Source of the DNA: Eulemur rufifrons
Taxonomy: Eukaryota > Chordata > Mammalia > Primates > Lemuridae
Assembly: GCF_041146395.1 (NCBI RefSeq)
Contig: NC_090983.1
Span: forward strand, 65,417,501-65,481,500
DNA: 64,000 nt
Direction: 5' to 3'
How positions within the stretch are numbered: the first letter of the stretch is position 1; each line of letters starts with the position of its first letter. Shown in pieces: positions 26,855 through 38,479 of this stretch. Position numbers and translations under genes: made by a program. The notes under the pieces are model-generated. The model was not told where the DNA came from. It saw nothing but the letters and a program-made list of their open reading frames with translations, and did no database searches.

Positions 26855-27052
26855 TCAAACCCCATGTATGTGACAGTGGGAAGTGAGAGCTGAGATTTTT
26901 CTGAGATGCTTTATACCCTTTGTCAGCCGGGAAAGTAACACAATTACAGCACGTTGCCTTGCTTCAGCTTCCGTGTCTCTGTCCATCAGGATGTCGTCTA
27001 CACTCTGTAAAATCGTTCCTTTGTCCAAAACTATGTCCCTCAAGACCCCAAA
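26855..27052 (-). pseudogene. Antisense endogenous-retrovirus pol (RT)-like fragment
   Basis: The minus-strand reading contains ILQSVDDILM followed by DTEAEARQRAVIVLLSRL. This resembles the retroviral reverse-transcriptase active-site strand (LLQYVDDLL-type) and the helix after it; the Tyr of the motif is Ser here, and the frame is short. It is a decayed fragment with no intact protein. The right end is cut by L1 sequence that starts near 27,053. Family-level placement is uncertain. Confidence 0.5.
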
Positions 27053-27445
27053 GGTAAACACAGCAAAAAGAAAACTAAATAAACAGGATTTAATTAAACT
27101 GAAAAGTTTCTGCACGGCAAAGGAAATAATCAACAAAGCAAATAACCTACAGAATGGGAGAAAATATTCAGAAACTATACATTTTACAAAGGACTAATAT
27201 CCAGAATCTACAAAGAACTCAGACCAATCAGCAAGAAAAAACACCAAATAACCCCATCAAAAAGTAGGCAAAAGACATGAACAGATTTTTTTCAAAAGAA
27301 GATAGACGAATGGCAAATATGTGTGTGTGTGTGTGTATTTAAAAATGCTCAATATCACTAATCATCAGGGAAATGCAAATTAAAACCGCAATGAGATACC
27401 ACTTTACCCCTATCAGAATGGCCATTATTAAAAAATCAAAAACCA
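27053..27445 (+). repeat. L1 ORF2 3' fragment
   Basis: The + reading gives KQDLIKLKSFCTAKEIINKA and HFTKD, the L1 ORF2 C-terminal region, then 'caatatcactaatcatcagggaaatgcaaattaaaacc' and 'gagataccactttacccc'. A (GT) run at 27,318-27,337 interrupts it, and the Alu at 27,446 cuts its right end. Confidence 0.9.
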
Positions 27446-27726
27446 GGCTGGGCATGGTGGCTCACACCTATAATCCTAGCACTTTGGGAAGTTGAGGCAG
27501 GAGGACTGTTTGAGGCCAGGAATTCAGGACCAGCCTGAGCAAGAGCAAGAACCAGTCCTACAAAAAACAGAAAACTCAGCCTGGTGTTGTGCACCTATAG
27601 TCTTAGACACTCAGGAGGCTGAGGCAGGAAGATGGCTTGAGCCCAGGGGTTTGAGGCTTCAGTAAGCTATGATGACACCACTGCACTGTAGCCCAGGTGA
27701 CAGAGTATGACTCTGTCTCCAAAAAA
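27446..27726 (+). mobile_element. Alu SINE, old type, in L1
   Basis: The Alu runs from GGCTGGGCATGGTGGCTCAC to GACTCTGTCTCCAAAAAA. It is diverged and J-like. It truncates the L1 ORF2 fragment on its left; no clean target duplication is visible. Confidence 0.9.
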
Positions 27727-28284
27727 GTTACATCAGATATTCAACACTTTATTATAAAATAAGTTTTGTGTTAGATGATTTTGCTCAACTGTAGGCTAAT
27801 GTAAATGTTCTAAGCACATTTAAGGTAGACCAGGTTAAACTATGATGTTCAGTAGTTTGGGTGTATTAAATGTATTTTCAACTTATGATATTTTCAACTT
27901 ATGGTGGGTTTCTTGGGACATAACCAAGTTACTCCATATCCTTCTTCTGACCTCCAGGTCTGTCTTCAAACCTCTACCAGGATAATATACCACGGGTAAC
28001 ATAAACTCAACAAACATATCTAAAATTGAGTTCAGAATCTTCCTACTTTCAAATTGGCTCTTTCCCCTGCATTTCATACCTCAGTTAACAGAATCAACAT
28101 TTATCTAGCCACTCAGGGTAGAAACCTCAGTGCCTTTGGACTTCTCATTTGACTTCCTATCTCCACAACATCCCGTTGAATCTTCTTCTAAAATTCCTAT
28201 AGTGTCAATTCATGTGCAATTTTCCATTCCCAGTGACACTCTACTAGTTTAGTCCTCACCATCTACCACGTATCATTTCTCTAT
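27727..28284. other. Intergenic, no identified element
   Basis: Contains a short repeated phrase (TATTTTCAACTTATG at 27,871 and 27,890). No gene or known repeat is recognised. Confidence 0.5.
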
Positions 28285-29665
28285 TTGTCCTTCTTTTATT
28301 TTTTAAAAAATTGAGATAAAATACACATAGTGTAAAATTTACTGTCTTAATCATTTTTAAGGGCACAGTTCAGTGGTAATAAGTACATTCACATTGTTGT
28401 ACAACCATCACCACCATCCATCTCCAGAACTCTTCATCTCACAAAACTGAAACTCTATGTCCATTGAATACTAACTCCCATTCTTCCCAGCCCCTGGCAA
28501 CTACATTCTACTTTCTGTCTCTATGAATTTAACTACTCCAGGTACTTTGTGTAACTGGAATCATACAGCATCTGTCTTTTTGTGACTGGCTTATTTCACT
28601 CAGCGTAACATTCTTCAGGTTCATCCATGCTGTGGTGTGTAGTAGGATTGCCTTTCTTTTAAAGCTGAATAATATTCCATTGTATGTATATGTCACATCA
28701 GACACTTGGGTTGTTCCATCCTTTGGCTCTTGTGAATAATGCTGCTATGAACATGGGTGTACAAATATTTCTTTGAGACCCTACTTTCAATTCTTTTGGA
28801 TAAATACCCAGAAGTGGAATTGTTGGATTCTACTTTTTATTTTTTGAGGAACCACCATACTCTTTTCCATAGTGGCTGTACCATTTTACATTCCTACCAA
28901 TAGTACAAAAGATTCCAATTTCTCTACATCCTCCCTAACACTTTCTTTTTTGGATAGTATCTTTATAGGTATAAGGTGGTTTTGATTTATCTTTCCCTAA
29001 TGATTAGTAATGTTGAGCATCTTTTCAAATGCTTCTTGGCCATTTGTATATCTTCTTTAAAGAAATGTCTATCTAATTCCTTTCCCCATTTTAAAATCAG
29101 ATTTTTTGTTGTTGAATTCTTTATATATTCTGGATACTAACACCTTATCAGATATATATAGATATATAATTTGCAAATATTTTCTCACATTCCATGGGTT
29201 GCCTTTCCACTCTGTTCATTGTGTCCTTTGATGCCCATAAAGTTTTAAATGTTGATGTAGTTCAATTTATCTATTTTTTCTTTTGTTGTCTGTGCTTTTG
29301 GTATCATAGCCAAGAAACCATTGCAAATCCAAGACCATAATGCATTCCCTCTATGTTTTTTACTAAGAGTTTCATAGTTTTAGCTCTTATACTTAGGTCT
29401 TTTATCCATTTTGAGTTAACTTTTTATAAGGGTCCAATTTTATTCTTTTGCATGTGGATATCCAGCTTTGACTATACCATGCATTAAAAAATTTCTTTTC
29501 CCTTTGAACAGTCTTGACATCCTTACTGAAAATCATTTGACCATATATATGAGGGTCTATTTTTCCAGGCTCTCTATTCTTGACTCCATTGGTCTGAATG
29601 TCTGTTTTTATGCCAGTACCACACTCTTTTGATTATGTAGCTTTATAATAAGTTTTGAAATCAGT
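28285..29665 (-). repeat. L1 (L1M type) 3' portion, antisense
   Basis: A long collinear antisense L1: 'tgtacaaccatcaccaccatcc', 'aactctatgtccattgaat', 'aataatattccattgtatgta', 'tacccagaagtggaattg', 'gattagtaatgttgagcatc', 'ggatatccagctttgactatacc', ending 'ctttataataagttttgaaatc'. It covers the 3'UTR and the C-terminal half of ORF2. ORFs here are short and broken. Confidence 0.92.
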
Positions 29666-30164
29666 CTACTCATCCTCGTTTTGCCCACCACTCTGCCATG
29701 ATGGTTATCTTCTTGAACCCACATCTGATTCTGTCACTCCCCTGCTGAAAACATATCTGTGTAGAATTAAACACTCTTTAGATATGGCCACAGGCTACTT
29801 TCTTAACTTTTCCTCCTGCCATAGCCCCATCCTCTCCTCCCTACAGTCTATCCCACAGAAGTACCCAGAACACAATATATGGTTTCTCTCCACCTGCCGC
29901 ATCCTACACATCTGTGCCTTCCCCTACTGTTCTTCCCATCCTCCACTCCCAGATGACAGCAACTTTTTCCTCTGAGATCCTATAGCATTTTGTCATTATC
30001 AAAGCCATTGTCACATTATATAATAATAAATTGTATAGAGCATACCTCCTTTCACCCTGTAAATATTAAGCTTCATGGTGCCTTTGCGCTTGCCTTGCCC
30101 AGAGTTACCACATCTGTCTATTGCAGTTATACAGTGAAAGTGGTGTTGATATGTAACACCTGTG
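29666..30164. other. Intergenic, no identified element
   Basis: Pyrimidine-rich text with a 106-codon + strand ORF at 29655 that has no motif I recognise. It reads like the antisense flank of an old repeat. Confidence 0.45.
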
Positions 30165-30365
30165 CTCAAGTCCTGTGCTAAGGACTTTATGTGTGGTATT
30201 TTATTTTACCTTCAGAACAGTTCTATGAAGTAGATACTATTAGCAGCCTTATTTTACATATGAGGAAACCAAGGCTTATACATAGTTACACAGCTAATTA
30301 GGTGTAAGAACCAGGGTTCAAACTCATAATCAGCTGTCTCCTAACCCATGCTGTTAGCACTAATT
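30165..30365 (-). repeat. MIR SINE
   Basis: Well-preserved antisense MIR: 'cctgtgctaaggactttatg', 'ttattttacatatgaggaaaccaagg', 'agttacacagctaattagg' and 'aaccagggttcaaactc'. Confidence 0.88.
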
Positions 30366-31689
30366 TATGGAGCCACTAAACAGGGATGGCTGGTTACTGT
30401 AATACAATAGGATCCAGAGACTTACCTACTTTCTTATGAGCCTGGAAATGATTTTATCAGGACCCCAAAGTTGATCATACTCAAGGTTGCTGATATGTAC
30501 CAAGCTCACTAACTAAACCATAAACTACAGTATCAACTAAATTATAATGGGAGGATTCCTTTCCAGTGACTAAGTTGCCATGTTTTGGTTTCCAATGTCA
30601 TGGTATCCGGGAAAGAGAATAACTCTTCTAAAAGAAGCTAGGAGTCAACACAAGGAGAATGTGATGAACTTGAGGAGTGTTTTATCCAGGCCTTGGTAAG
30701 AACCACCCCTTCTCCACAACACTGCAAACTACAATGGAGCCTCTATCTATATTTGACAACTTCTGGTGCTCTCTCCTGGACCATGCAAATTAAACAGCAC
30801 ATTTTGCCCCTCAAACTCCCCTTCTGCATGGTTCCATGATACTTATCCTCATTTTTGCTCCTGAGAAATTGAAATATCTCAGCTTTCTTGATTATCACAG
30901 TTTTCAGTTCTGCTGCTTTATAATTATATCTGGCCATCTGATTGGAATTATGGATATTTCTAAGCTCATCATGAGTCATGTGTTCATTGACATGCTCTTG
31001 GTGTACACATGAAAATTCTCACCATTATGTGTGGATTTAATTAGCCTTTTTTCCTTTCAAATTTCCAGTGAGCAGCTAGAATTCACATTCCCCCATAACT
31101 AGGGGTATTGCTATTACAGGCTGTGTGTCTGCCACTCTTGCCTGATATAGTTCCTTAAGAGATTATGTCTTACATATTGTTAAACATATAGGATTTAGTA
31201 TAATGTCTGCATATTAAAGACACCCAATAAAACTTTGTCAATAAAGCCTTCCCATCAATATCAAGGAAGATATTGAATAGAATGAGTCAAGTGCTCTGAA
31301 AGCAATGCCAAAAGTGGGGTTCTAAATATCTTTTAGATAGAAAGTACACTAGAATAAATGTTTGATTTTCCAAAACAATTGCTTTAAAAGGGATACTCAT
31401 ATTTATATGTATACATTGGACTATATTTCATGAAATATGTAATTATATTAAGTTATAATATATCATCAAACTTGATAATGTTCTGATAGTGTACAGTTGT
31501 TTCCTCGATGTGTTGAAGAGGCTCATGTCTATAATAAAGGACCTAAGTAAGAGGTCCCAGGTGAATTCAATAGATAATAAAGAATGGACTGATACTAAGT
31601 GGGACTTCTTTGTAATTTTCCACATTGCTTCTCTCTGGTCTCTGACTTTGATCTCACTGCCTTTGAAGGAGGAACTCATCTACCATCTG
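30366..31689. other. Intergenic, no identified element
   Basis: AT-rich, with only short ORFs and no recognised repeat, RNA or exon. Confidence 0.5.
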
Positions 31690-32095
31690 GTATAGTCATT
31701 AATGCCATAAAATCAAAGACTTTCAGCATTCCATCTTCCTATACACATGGTGGAATTGTATTTTCTACACCCCTTGTGGTTTACTGGGGCCATGTGACAA
31801 GCTAGTTCTGACCCAAGAGTTCAGAATGCAGGTATCATGTGTCTATTCCTGGTAAAGCATTTAATTGCTCTCTTTTCCCTCTAGCATAGCAAGTATTAGT
31901 GCTCAAAGTGACTGCCACTCTGTTAGCCTAGGTTCCTGATTAACTATCATGAACACAATTCCCTACTAATTTACAATGGATGTATAGCAAGACCAAGAAA
32001 TAATTCTTTATTGTTTTAAGACACTGAGATATTGGGTTCCATTGTAACTGTACTATATCTTAGGCTATCCTGACTGATACTCACAGATTGGCTAT
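31690..32095 (+). repeat. MLT1-like LTR remnant
   Basis: The 3' half matches the MaLR LTR end ('ttctttattgttttaagacactgagatattggg', then 'ctatcctgactgatac'). The 5' half ('ggggccatgtgacaagctagttctga') is compatible but diverged. Confidence 0.55.
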
Positions 32096-32519
32096 CAAAC
32101 CATTGGATTAGAAGGGAAAAAAAGTAGGCTCAGTTGAGTTTAACATCCTATTGCTCTATGTACCATCACTTAAGAAGGGGTTCTAGAAAAGAACTAGAAT
32201 GCACAATAGAGGAATACATGATAAAAGATGAAATGATCCTTAAAAAGCAAGTAGATCAAACTGGAGTAATCTGGTTAGGAAAGACTGTAATATATTTTAC
32301 CCTAGGTTCAAAGGAGAAACACTACTTTTGAGAAATGTCATGATGAAAGACACAAAGACACTGAGAAAAATGGACAGACTAGAGGGCCTTTTGACCCAGT
32401 GAATCTTTGGGATGTTGTGGATTTGTGTGGCTATGCCTTATGCTACTAGAGAGAGTCAAGTTGTGATCCACCTAGAAAAGAATGGTAAAAACAATAAACT
32501 TTATTAATGCAAAGAATTA
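32096..32519. other. Intergenic, no identified element
   Basis: A 65-codon + strand ORF at 32134 has no recognised motif. No repeat is clear. Confidence 0.45.
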
Positions 32520-33480
32520 CTAGGTTTTAGCCAAAGCAGTGCTTAGAGGGATTTTTATAGTTATAAATGCCTATATAAAAAATAGAAAGATTGCAAATTA
32601 ATAATTTAACCTATCATTAGGAAATGCAAATCAAAACCACAATGAGGTATCATCTTACCCCAATTAGGATGGCTACTATCAAAAAGACAAAAAATAACAG
32701 GTTGCAGAGAAAAGGGAACGCACACACTATTTGTGGAAGTGTAAACTAGTACAGGAACTATGAAGAACAGTGGGGGGGGGGTCCTTTAAAAAAACTACAA
32801 ATAGAGTTACTATATGATCCAAAAACCCACCGGGCATTTATCCAAAGGAAAGGAAATCAGTATATTGAAGAGACATCTGCAGCTCCTGTTTATTGCAGCA
32901 CTATTCACAATAGCCAAGATATGGAATCAACCTAGGTGTCCAAAAACAGATGAATAGATAAAGAAAATGTGATGTATACACACAATGGAATATTATTCAG
33001 CCATAAAAAGAATGAAATCCTGCCATTCGTGGCAACATGGCTGGAAATGGAGTACATTATTTTAAGTGAAATAAGCCAGGAACAGAAAGTTAAATACCAC
33101 ATGTTCTCATTCATATGTGGAAGCAAAAAAAATGTTGATCCCATAGAAGTAAAGTAAAAAGTAGAACAGAGGACCATAGAGAGAGAGTAGGAAGGGTACG
33201 AAGAAGGGAGGGATAAGGAAAGATTTGTTAAAAGGGTCCAAAATTATAGCTAGATGGGAGGAATAAATTCTAATGTTCAATAGCAATGTAGGATGACTAT
33301 ACTTAACAATAACACATAGTTTCAAATGGCTATAATGAACGTTCCTAACACAAAGAAATGCTAAATGCTTGAGATGACGGATGTAATTACCCTGATCTGA
33401 TCACTATATATGTATTGAAACATCACTATGTACCCCATAAATTTGTACAATTACATGTCAATTAAAAAATAAAATATAAG
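32520..33480 (+). repeat. L1 fragment with 3'UTR
   Basis: An internal ORF2 scrap ('aaagcagtgcttagagggatttttatag') joins directly to the ORF2 end ('aatcaaaaccacaatgaggtatcatc') and a 3'UTR ('catgttctcattcatatgtgg', 'attacatgtcaattaaaaaataaa'). The missing middle shows an internal deletion. A G10 run lies at 32,772-32,781. Confidence 0.88.
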
Positions 33481-33489
33481 TCTTGCCTT

Positions 33490-34820
33490 CCACTAGAAAA
33501 AGAACAAACTAAACTTAAAGCAAGCACAAGAGAAAAATGATTAGAGCAGAAATTAATGAAATAGAGAATATAAAAAGAATAATGAAAAATAAATAAAACC
33601 AAAAATTTGTTCTCTGAAAAGATCAACAAAATGGACAAAGCTTTAGCTAGACTAACTGATAAAAAAGGAGACTCAAGGTACTAAACTCAGGAATGAAAGA
33701 GGGCACATTACTACTGACTTTACCAAAATAAAAAGGATTATAAGTAAATAGTATGATCAAATGAATGCCAACAAATTAGATAACTTAGGTGATAATGGAA
33801 AAATTCCTAGAAGACACAAAGTACTGCTGCTGAATCAAGAATAAAGAGAGAATCTGAGTAGACCTATAATAAGCAAAGAGTTTTTAAAAACTTCTCACAA
33901 AGAAAAGCCCAGGCCCTAATGGCTTCACCACTGAATTCTACCAAACATTAAAGAAGAAGTCATATCAATTCTTCATGACTGATTCCAAAAAAAAAATATG
34001 AGGAAGAAATACTTCCCAATTCATTTTATGAGGCCAGTATTGTTCTAATACCAAAATCAAAGACATCGCAAGAGAAGAAAACTAGAAGCCAATATCTCTT
34101 ATGAATATAGATGTAAAAATCCTCAACAAAATATTAGCAAGCTGAATCTAGCAACATATGAAAAGAGTTATATATACACCATGACCAACTGGGATTTATC
34201 CCAGGAATGCAAGGTTGGTTTCGTAGCCAAGAATCAATTAGTATAATATGCTATATAAATAGAATAAAAACAAAACCCCTATGATCATCTCAACAGATGC
34301 AGGAAAAAAAGCATTTGATAAAATCCTATACTTTTTCATGATAGAATACTTAACAAAGTAGAATAGAAAAGAATTTCCTCAACCAGATAAAGGATATTGA
34401 CAAAACATCCACAGCCAACATCAAACTTAATGGTGAAAGACTCAATGCTATCCCCTTACTATAAACAAGGATTAAACAAAAATGTCCACTGGAGGGTGTA
34501 GCCAGGACAATTATGCAAGAAAAAGAAATAAAAGTCATCCAGATTGGAAAGAAAGAAGTAAAACTGCTTTTATTTACAGATGATATGATCTTACATATAG
34601 AAGATCCAGTGCTCGCCTTGGCAGCACATATACTAAAATTGGAATGATACAGAGAAGATTAGTATGGCTCCTGGGCAAGGATGACACAAACATTTTTAAA
34701 TTATAAAAAAGAAAATAGAAAATCCTAAGGGATCCACAAAAAAACCTATCATAACTAAGAAACAAGTTCAGCAAGATTGCAGGATATAACGTCAAAATCA
34801 ATTGTATTTCTATACATAGC
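33490..34820 (+). repeat. L1 ORF2 segment, left part of an interrupted copy
   Basis: Sense L1 ORF2: 'gaaattaatgaaatagagaat', 'aaaagatcaacaaaatggacaaag', 'taatggcttcaccactgaattctacc', 'ctcaacaaaatattagcaa', 'gaccaactgggatttatccc' and 'cagatgatatgatcttac'. Frames are full of stops. It is interrupted by the U6 retrocopy at 34,609 and ends at 'tttctatacatagca' (34,820), resuming at 35,487. Confidence 0.92.
34609..34710 (+). pseudogene. U6 snRNA retropseudogene inside an L1
   Basis: It starts GTGCTCGCCTTGGCAGCACA and keeps ATACTAAAATTGGAA, GATACAGAGAAGATTAG and the GCAAGGATGACAC block. The 3' stem-loop of U6 is missing and replaced by an A/T-rich tail ('tttttaaattataaaaaa'). Mismatches lie in the 5' stem and elsewhere. 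The flanks ATAGAAGATCC (34597-34607) and ATAGAAAATCC (34715-34725) look like a target duplication. There is no U6-type promoter upstream, only L1 ORF2, so it is not expected to be transcribed by Pol III. Confidence 0.93.
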
Positions 34821-34829
34821 AGGCTCTCA

Positions 34830-34931
34830 AATAACATTGTTTCATTGGACATCATTTCATTATAACATAGATAAGAAAAAAATAACATTGTTTCATTGGA
34901 CATCATTTCATTATAACATAGATAAGAAAAA
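34830..34931. repeat. Perfect 51-bp tandem duplication
   Basis: Two adjacent identical 51-bp copies (34830-34880 and 34881-34931) starting AATAACATTGTTTCATTGGA. The duplication makes a peptide repeat on the minus strand, which is not evidence for a gene. Confidence 0.95.
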
Positions 34932-35001
34932 AATGGATTCCTGGCTGGGGCCACAGTCCATGTGGAGTTGACATGTCCTCCCCGTGTCTGCATGGGTTTT
35001 C

Positions 35002-35080
35002 TCCAGGTACTCCTATTTCACGTTGGCATGTCTAAATCTAAATCCAGGTACTCCTATTTCACGTTGGCATGTCTAAATCC
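35002..35080. repeat. 41-bp tandem duplication
   Basis: Copies start TCCAGGTACTCCTATTTCAC at 35002 and 35043. They agree over about 38 bases, and the second copy is cut short. Confidence 0.93.
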
Positions 35081-35486
35081 CAGTCTGCGTGAGCGTGGGT
35101 GTGCATATGAATGTGATACACCTGTGATGGAATGGTGTCCTTCCCAGGCGTTCCTGCTTTGTGCCTTGAGCTACCAGGAGAAGCTCTGGCTACCTGAGTC
35201 CCTGAATGGGAATAAGCAGGTAAAATAGTTTTCTTATTTGCTTTTAATAATCTTTCTGAAATGTATGTATAGCTCACATTTATTTCAGTGTTTAATATTA
35301 AAAGTGTTTAGGTCTTTATTTAGAAGTTTGGTGATGTTTTTGTGACCAGAAATATGCCATGGGAACTTATTTATATCAATTAGTATCAATTAGCCTATAG
35401 TAAAATTGGTTTCGTTATATGTTGTTTTCCTTAAAGTTGCAATTTGCAAGAACCTATCCATGGTGCTAAGTGAGGACTTACTAAAC

Positions 35487-37020
35487 TGGCAATGAAAAAT
35501 CTGCAAATGAAATTAAGAAAACAATTCCATTGATAACAGCATCAAAAAGAATAAAATACTTAGAAATAAATATAACAGAATAAGTGTAAAACTTGTGCCC
35601 TGAAAACTATAAAGCACTGTGGAAAGAAATTAAAGCAAACCTAAATAAATGGAAATATATATCTTTCTCATGGGTTGAAAGACTTAATATTGTTAATATG
35701 ACAATAATCCCCAAATTGGTCTACTGATTCAACACAATCCCTATCAAAATCTCAGATGGCTTTTTTGAGGAAATTGACAAGCTGTTTCTAAAATTCATGT
35801 AGAAATGCAAGAGACCAAGAATAGCCAAAACATTCTTGAAAAAAAAAAACACTTTCATGAAAGTTGGAGCATCACACTTGCCAATTTCAAAATTTACTAA
35901 AAACTTTAGTAATCAACACAGTGTGGTAGCGGAATCAGGATAGACATATGTCAATTAAACAGAACTGAGAGTTCCAAAATAAACCCTCATCTTTATGTCC
36001 AATTGATTTTCAAAATGGTACCAAGGCAATTCAAAGGGAGAAATAGTCTCTTAAACAAACGGTGATGGGATAACTGGATACCCACATGCAAAAGAATAAA
36101 GTTAGACCCCACCCTCACGCCACACATAAAGATTAACTTCAAATGGATCACAGACCTAAATGTAAGAGCCCAAACTAGAAAACTCTTAGAAGAATGTGTA
36201 GTAGTAAACTTTGTGACTTTGGGTTAGGCAAATCCTACTTATATACTATACCAAAAGCACAAATGGCAAAAGAACAAAATAGATAAAGTGTACTTTATGA
36301 CACAGCACTTCAGAACCACTAAGATGGCTATAATGAAAAAGACAGACAACAAATGTCGGTGAGGATGTGGAGAAATTGGAACTCTCATACATTGCTGATG
36401 GGATTGTATAATAGTCGGCTGCTTTGGAAAACAGTCTGGCAGTTCCTCAAAAGTTTAAATATCTAGTTGCTGTATGACCCAGAAATTCTACTCCTAGGTA
36501 CATACTCAAGAGAATTGAAAACATATGTCCACTTAAACACTTGTACACAAATGTTAATAGCAGCATTATTCATAATAGCTAAAAATTGGAACCACCCCAA
36601 ATTCTATTAACTGATGAATGGATAAATAAAATGTAGTATATTTATACAACAGAATATTACTTGCCAATAAAAAGAAGTATTATATGCTATAATATGGATA
36701 CATCTTGAAAGTATTATGATGAGTGATAGAGCCAGTTGTAAAAGATCATACATTATATGATTCCATTTACATGAAATCACCAGAATAAGCAAAACTATAA
36801 GGATGGAAAGCAGATTAGTGTTTGGTCAGTGTTGGGGGGATTGGGTAGTAACTGCTAATAAGTATGGGGTTTCTTTTTATAGTTATAAAAATGTCCTAAA
36901 ATTAGATTGTGGTGATGGTTGCACAGCTCTGTGAATATACTAAAAACCATTGAATTTTATACTTTAAATGGATGAATTGTATGGCATACAAATTATATGT
37001 CAGTTAAACCATTAAAAAAA
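35487..37020 (+). repeat. L1 ORF2 end and 3'UTR, right part of the interrupted copy
   Basis: Continues the L1 at 'gcaatgaaaaatctgcaaatgaaattaagaaaacaattcc', through 'caagagaccaagaatagcc', 'ggtgaggatgtggagaaattgg' and 'ttatatgattccatttac', to a 3' end 'atgtcagttaaaccattaaa' and poly(A). Old, with no open frame. Confidence 0.92.
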
Positions 37021-37278
37021 AAAGACTTGCTGCCTCACTGTTGAATTTCACAGTGATAGAATTACTGTGGGTGTGGATACAAGTATGCCTCTTCCCTAAA
37101 GGAATATGCTTGAGAAATTAAGAAGTCACAGGAAAGATGAGGCATATTAAAGATGATCCAGGCAGGAAAAAAAAAAGTTCAGGCCTGTTATATATTGGTA
37201 GGATAGGAGACTATCTCCTGGGTATGATTACGCTATTAATAGATAGGTAAAAGTGGAGAAGATTCATTTAAACAATAA
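37021..37278. other. Intergenic, no identified element
   Basis: Nothing recognised between the L1 tail and the LTR-like unit. Confidence 0.4.
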
Positions 37279-38281
37279 AGGCTGTGAAAGTTGTCAGTAC
37301 CAAAATGGAGTCACTCATGCCAAACCTAACAAAATGGAGCCAGGAGGTCATAAGTGAAGGGCCCTCAGGTGTATGTGCCTTAACAGGAACTGCCAGGAAG
37401 AACTTTCCCAACCAGAAGTTCCAGTTAAAGCTACTTCTAGCAACCACCAGTATCACCAAAGAACAAATGCCACCAACTGCGATAAGCCCCTGTAGCTAAT
37501 GGTTTTTGTTTCAAAGCAGCTTATGTGGATTTCTCCTTTTTGCCTTGAAAAGTGTCCCTTTTCCCCAACCCCCTTGCTATTCTCAAACAACCTCTTTTTT
37601 TTTTTTTTTTTTTTTTTTGAGTTGGTCTTTCTGTGGCTAAATTTAGTTTGATGATGCTTGTGGTAGTTCTAGAAATACTGATTTCTTAACAGTCACCATG
37701 CGAGGAAAAAATACAAGTTCCCCACCACACAAAGCGGGACACTGTGCTGTGCTAGCTTTCAGGGCTCCACAAGATTGTTACCAAATAGATTAAACAAATG
37801 CCACAAGATAATTACAAGGCACAAGAGCTGTGCCTTGGCATGTCCTTGAGGCAGAGACAACCAGTGTAAACCAGCCCTGACTGCTGTAGAACTGCTTTAG
37901 CTGACTGACCTACAGTACCCTTTAACTAATTGTAATACTAAAGTCTCCCCCAATGAAGAATTGTAATATCATTAACATAACGTGGGTTATGTAAAACACA
38001 TGATGATTGGACTGCCCATGCTTGATTTGCTTCAGTGTAAACAGGTGATCTTACCATATAAGCTCTCTAAAGTGACTCAGTGGGAAAGGATTTAAGGCAA
38101 CACTGGGTAGGTGGGGTGGCTCTTACTCTCCAAAAAGCTTCTGTAGCTGCCCAGGAGTGAGTGTGCCAAGAGTTCCTGTCTTGCCCAGGAGTGAGTGCCC
38201 TGTGAGTAACCTCGAGAAACCCATCTGACTGGCCCAGCGGGACCTGTCTGACTCATTCTTTCCTCTCTTGGCTCCATCTCA
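37279..38281 (+). repeat. Candidate ERV-type LTR
   Basis: About 1 kb with LTR-like character: it begins TGTGAAAGTTGTCAGTACC, repeats an 'AAAATGGAG' phrase, has a TATA-like CATATAAGC near 38,057, and ends CTCTTGGCTCCATCTCA, consistent with a TG...CA unit. A T-run at 37,593-37,617 interrupts it, and a short direct repeat GCCCAGGAGTGAGTG occurs near 38,150 and 38,184. No gag, pol or env text adjoins it. Boundaries and class are uncertain. Confidence 0.4.
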
Positions 38282-38479
38282 GTTGGGGGGTGCGGTGGGG
38301 AGAGGGCGTGTTTCTATACTGACCTGGGATTTTCCCAAAATACCATGGAGGACTCCACAAGACAAAAATCTATGTATGTCAGAAAAACAAATATTTGAGT
38401 ATTTTTTATTTGGACAAGAGAATTTGACTTTAATGTAAATTCCTTTGAATTTTTATATCTTTGGACTTCAATTTTCAAG

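Larger units (their letters stand above)
34821..35486 (+). mobile_element. Composite repeat inserted in L1
   Basis: About 665 bp separate two collinear halves of one L1. The insert includes 'gtctgcatgggttttctcc' and 'gcgttcctgctttgtgccttgagctacc', text found in a dispersed repeat family I recognise but cannot name with confidence, and ends 'ctaagtgaggacttact', which resembles the end of a non-autonomous DNA transposon. It contains two tandem duplications (51 bp and 41 bp). No protein is encoded; ORFs here reflect the duplications. Confidence 0.5.

Noticed and set aside
34609..34710. Functional U6 snRNA gene
   Set aside because: No upstream proximal element or TATA box, the 3' stem-loop is missing, and it lies inside an L1.
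34574..34993. 139-codon minus-strand ORF with an internal peptide repeat
   Set aside because: It crosses the U6 pseudogene, L1 and the 51-bp tandem duplication; the peptide repeat is the DNA duplication.
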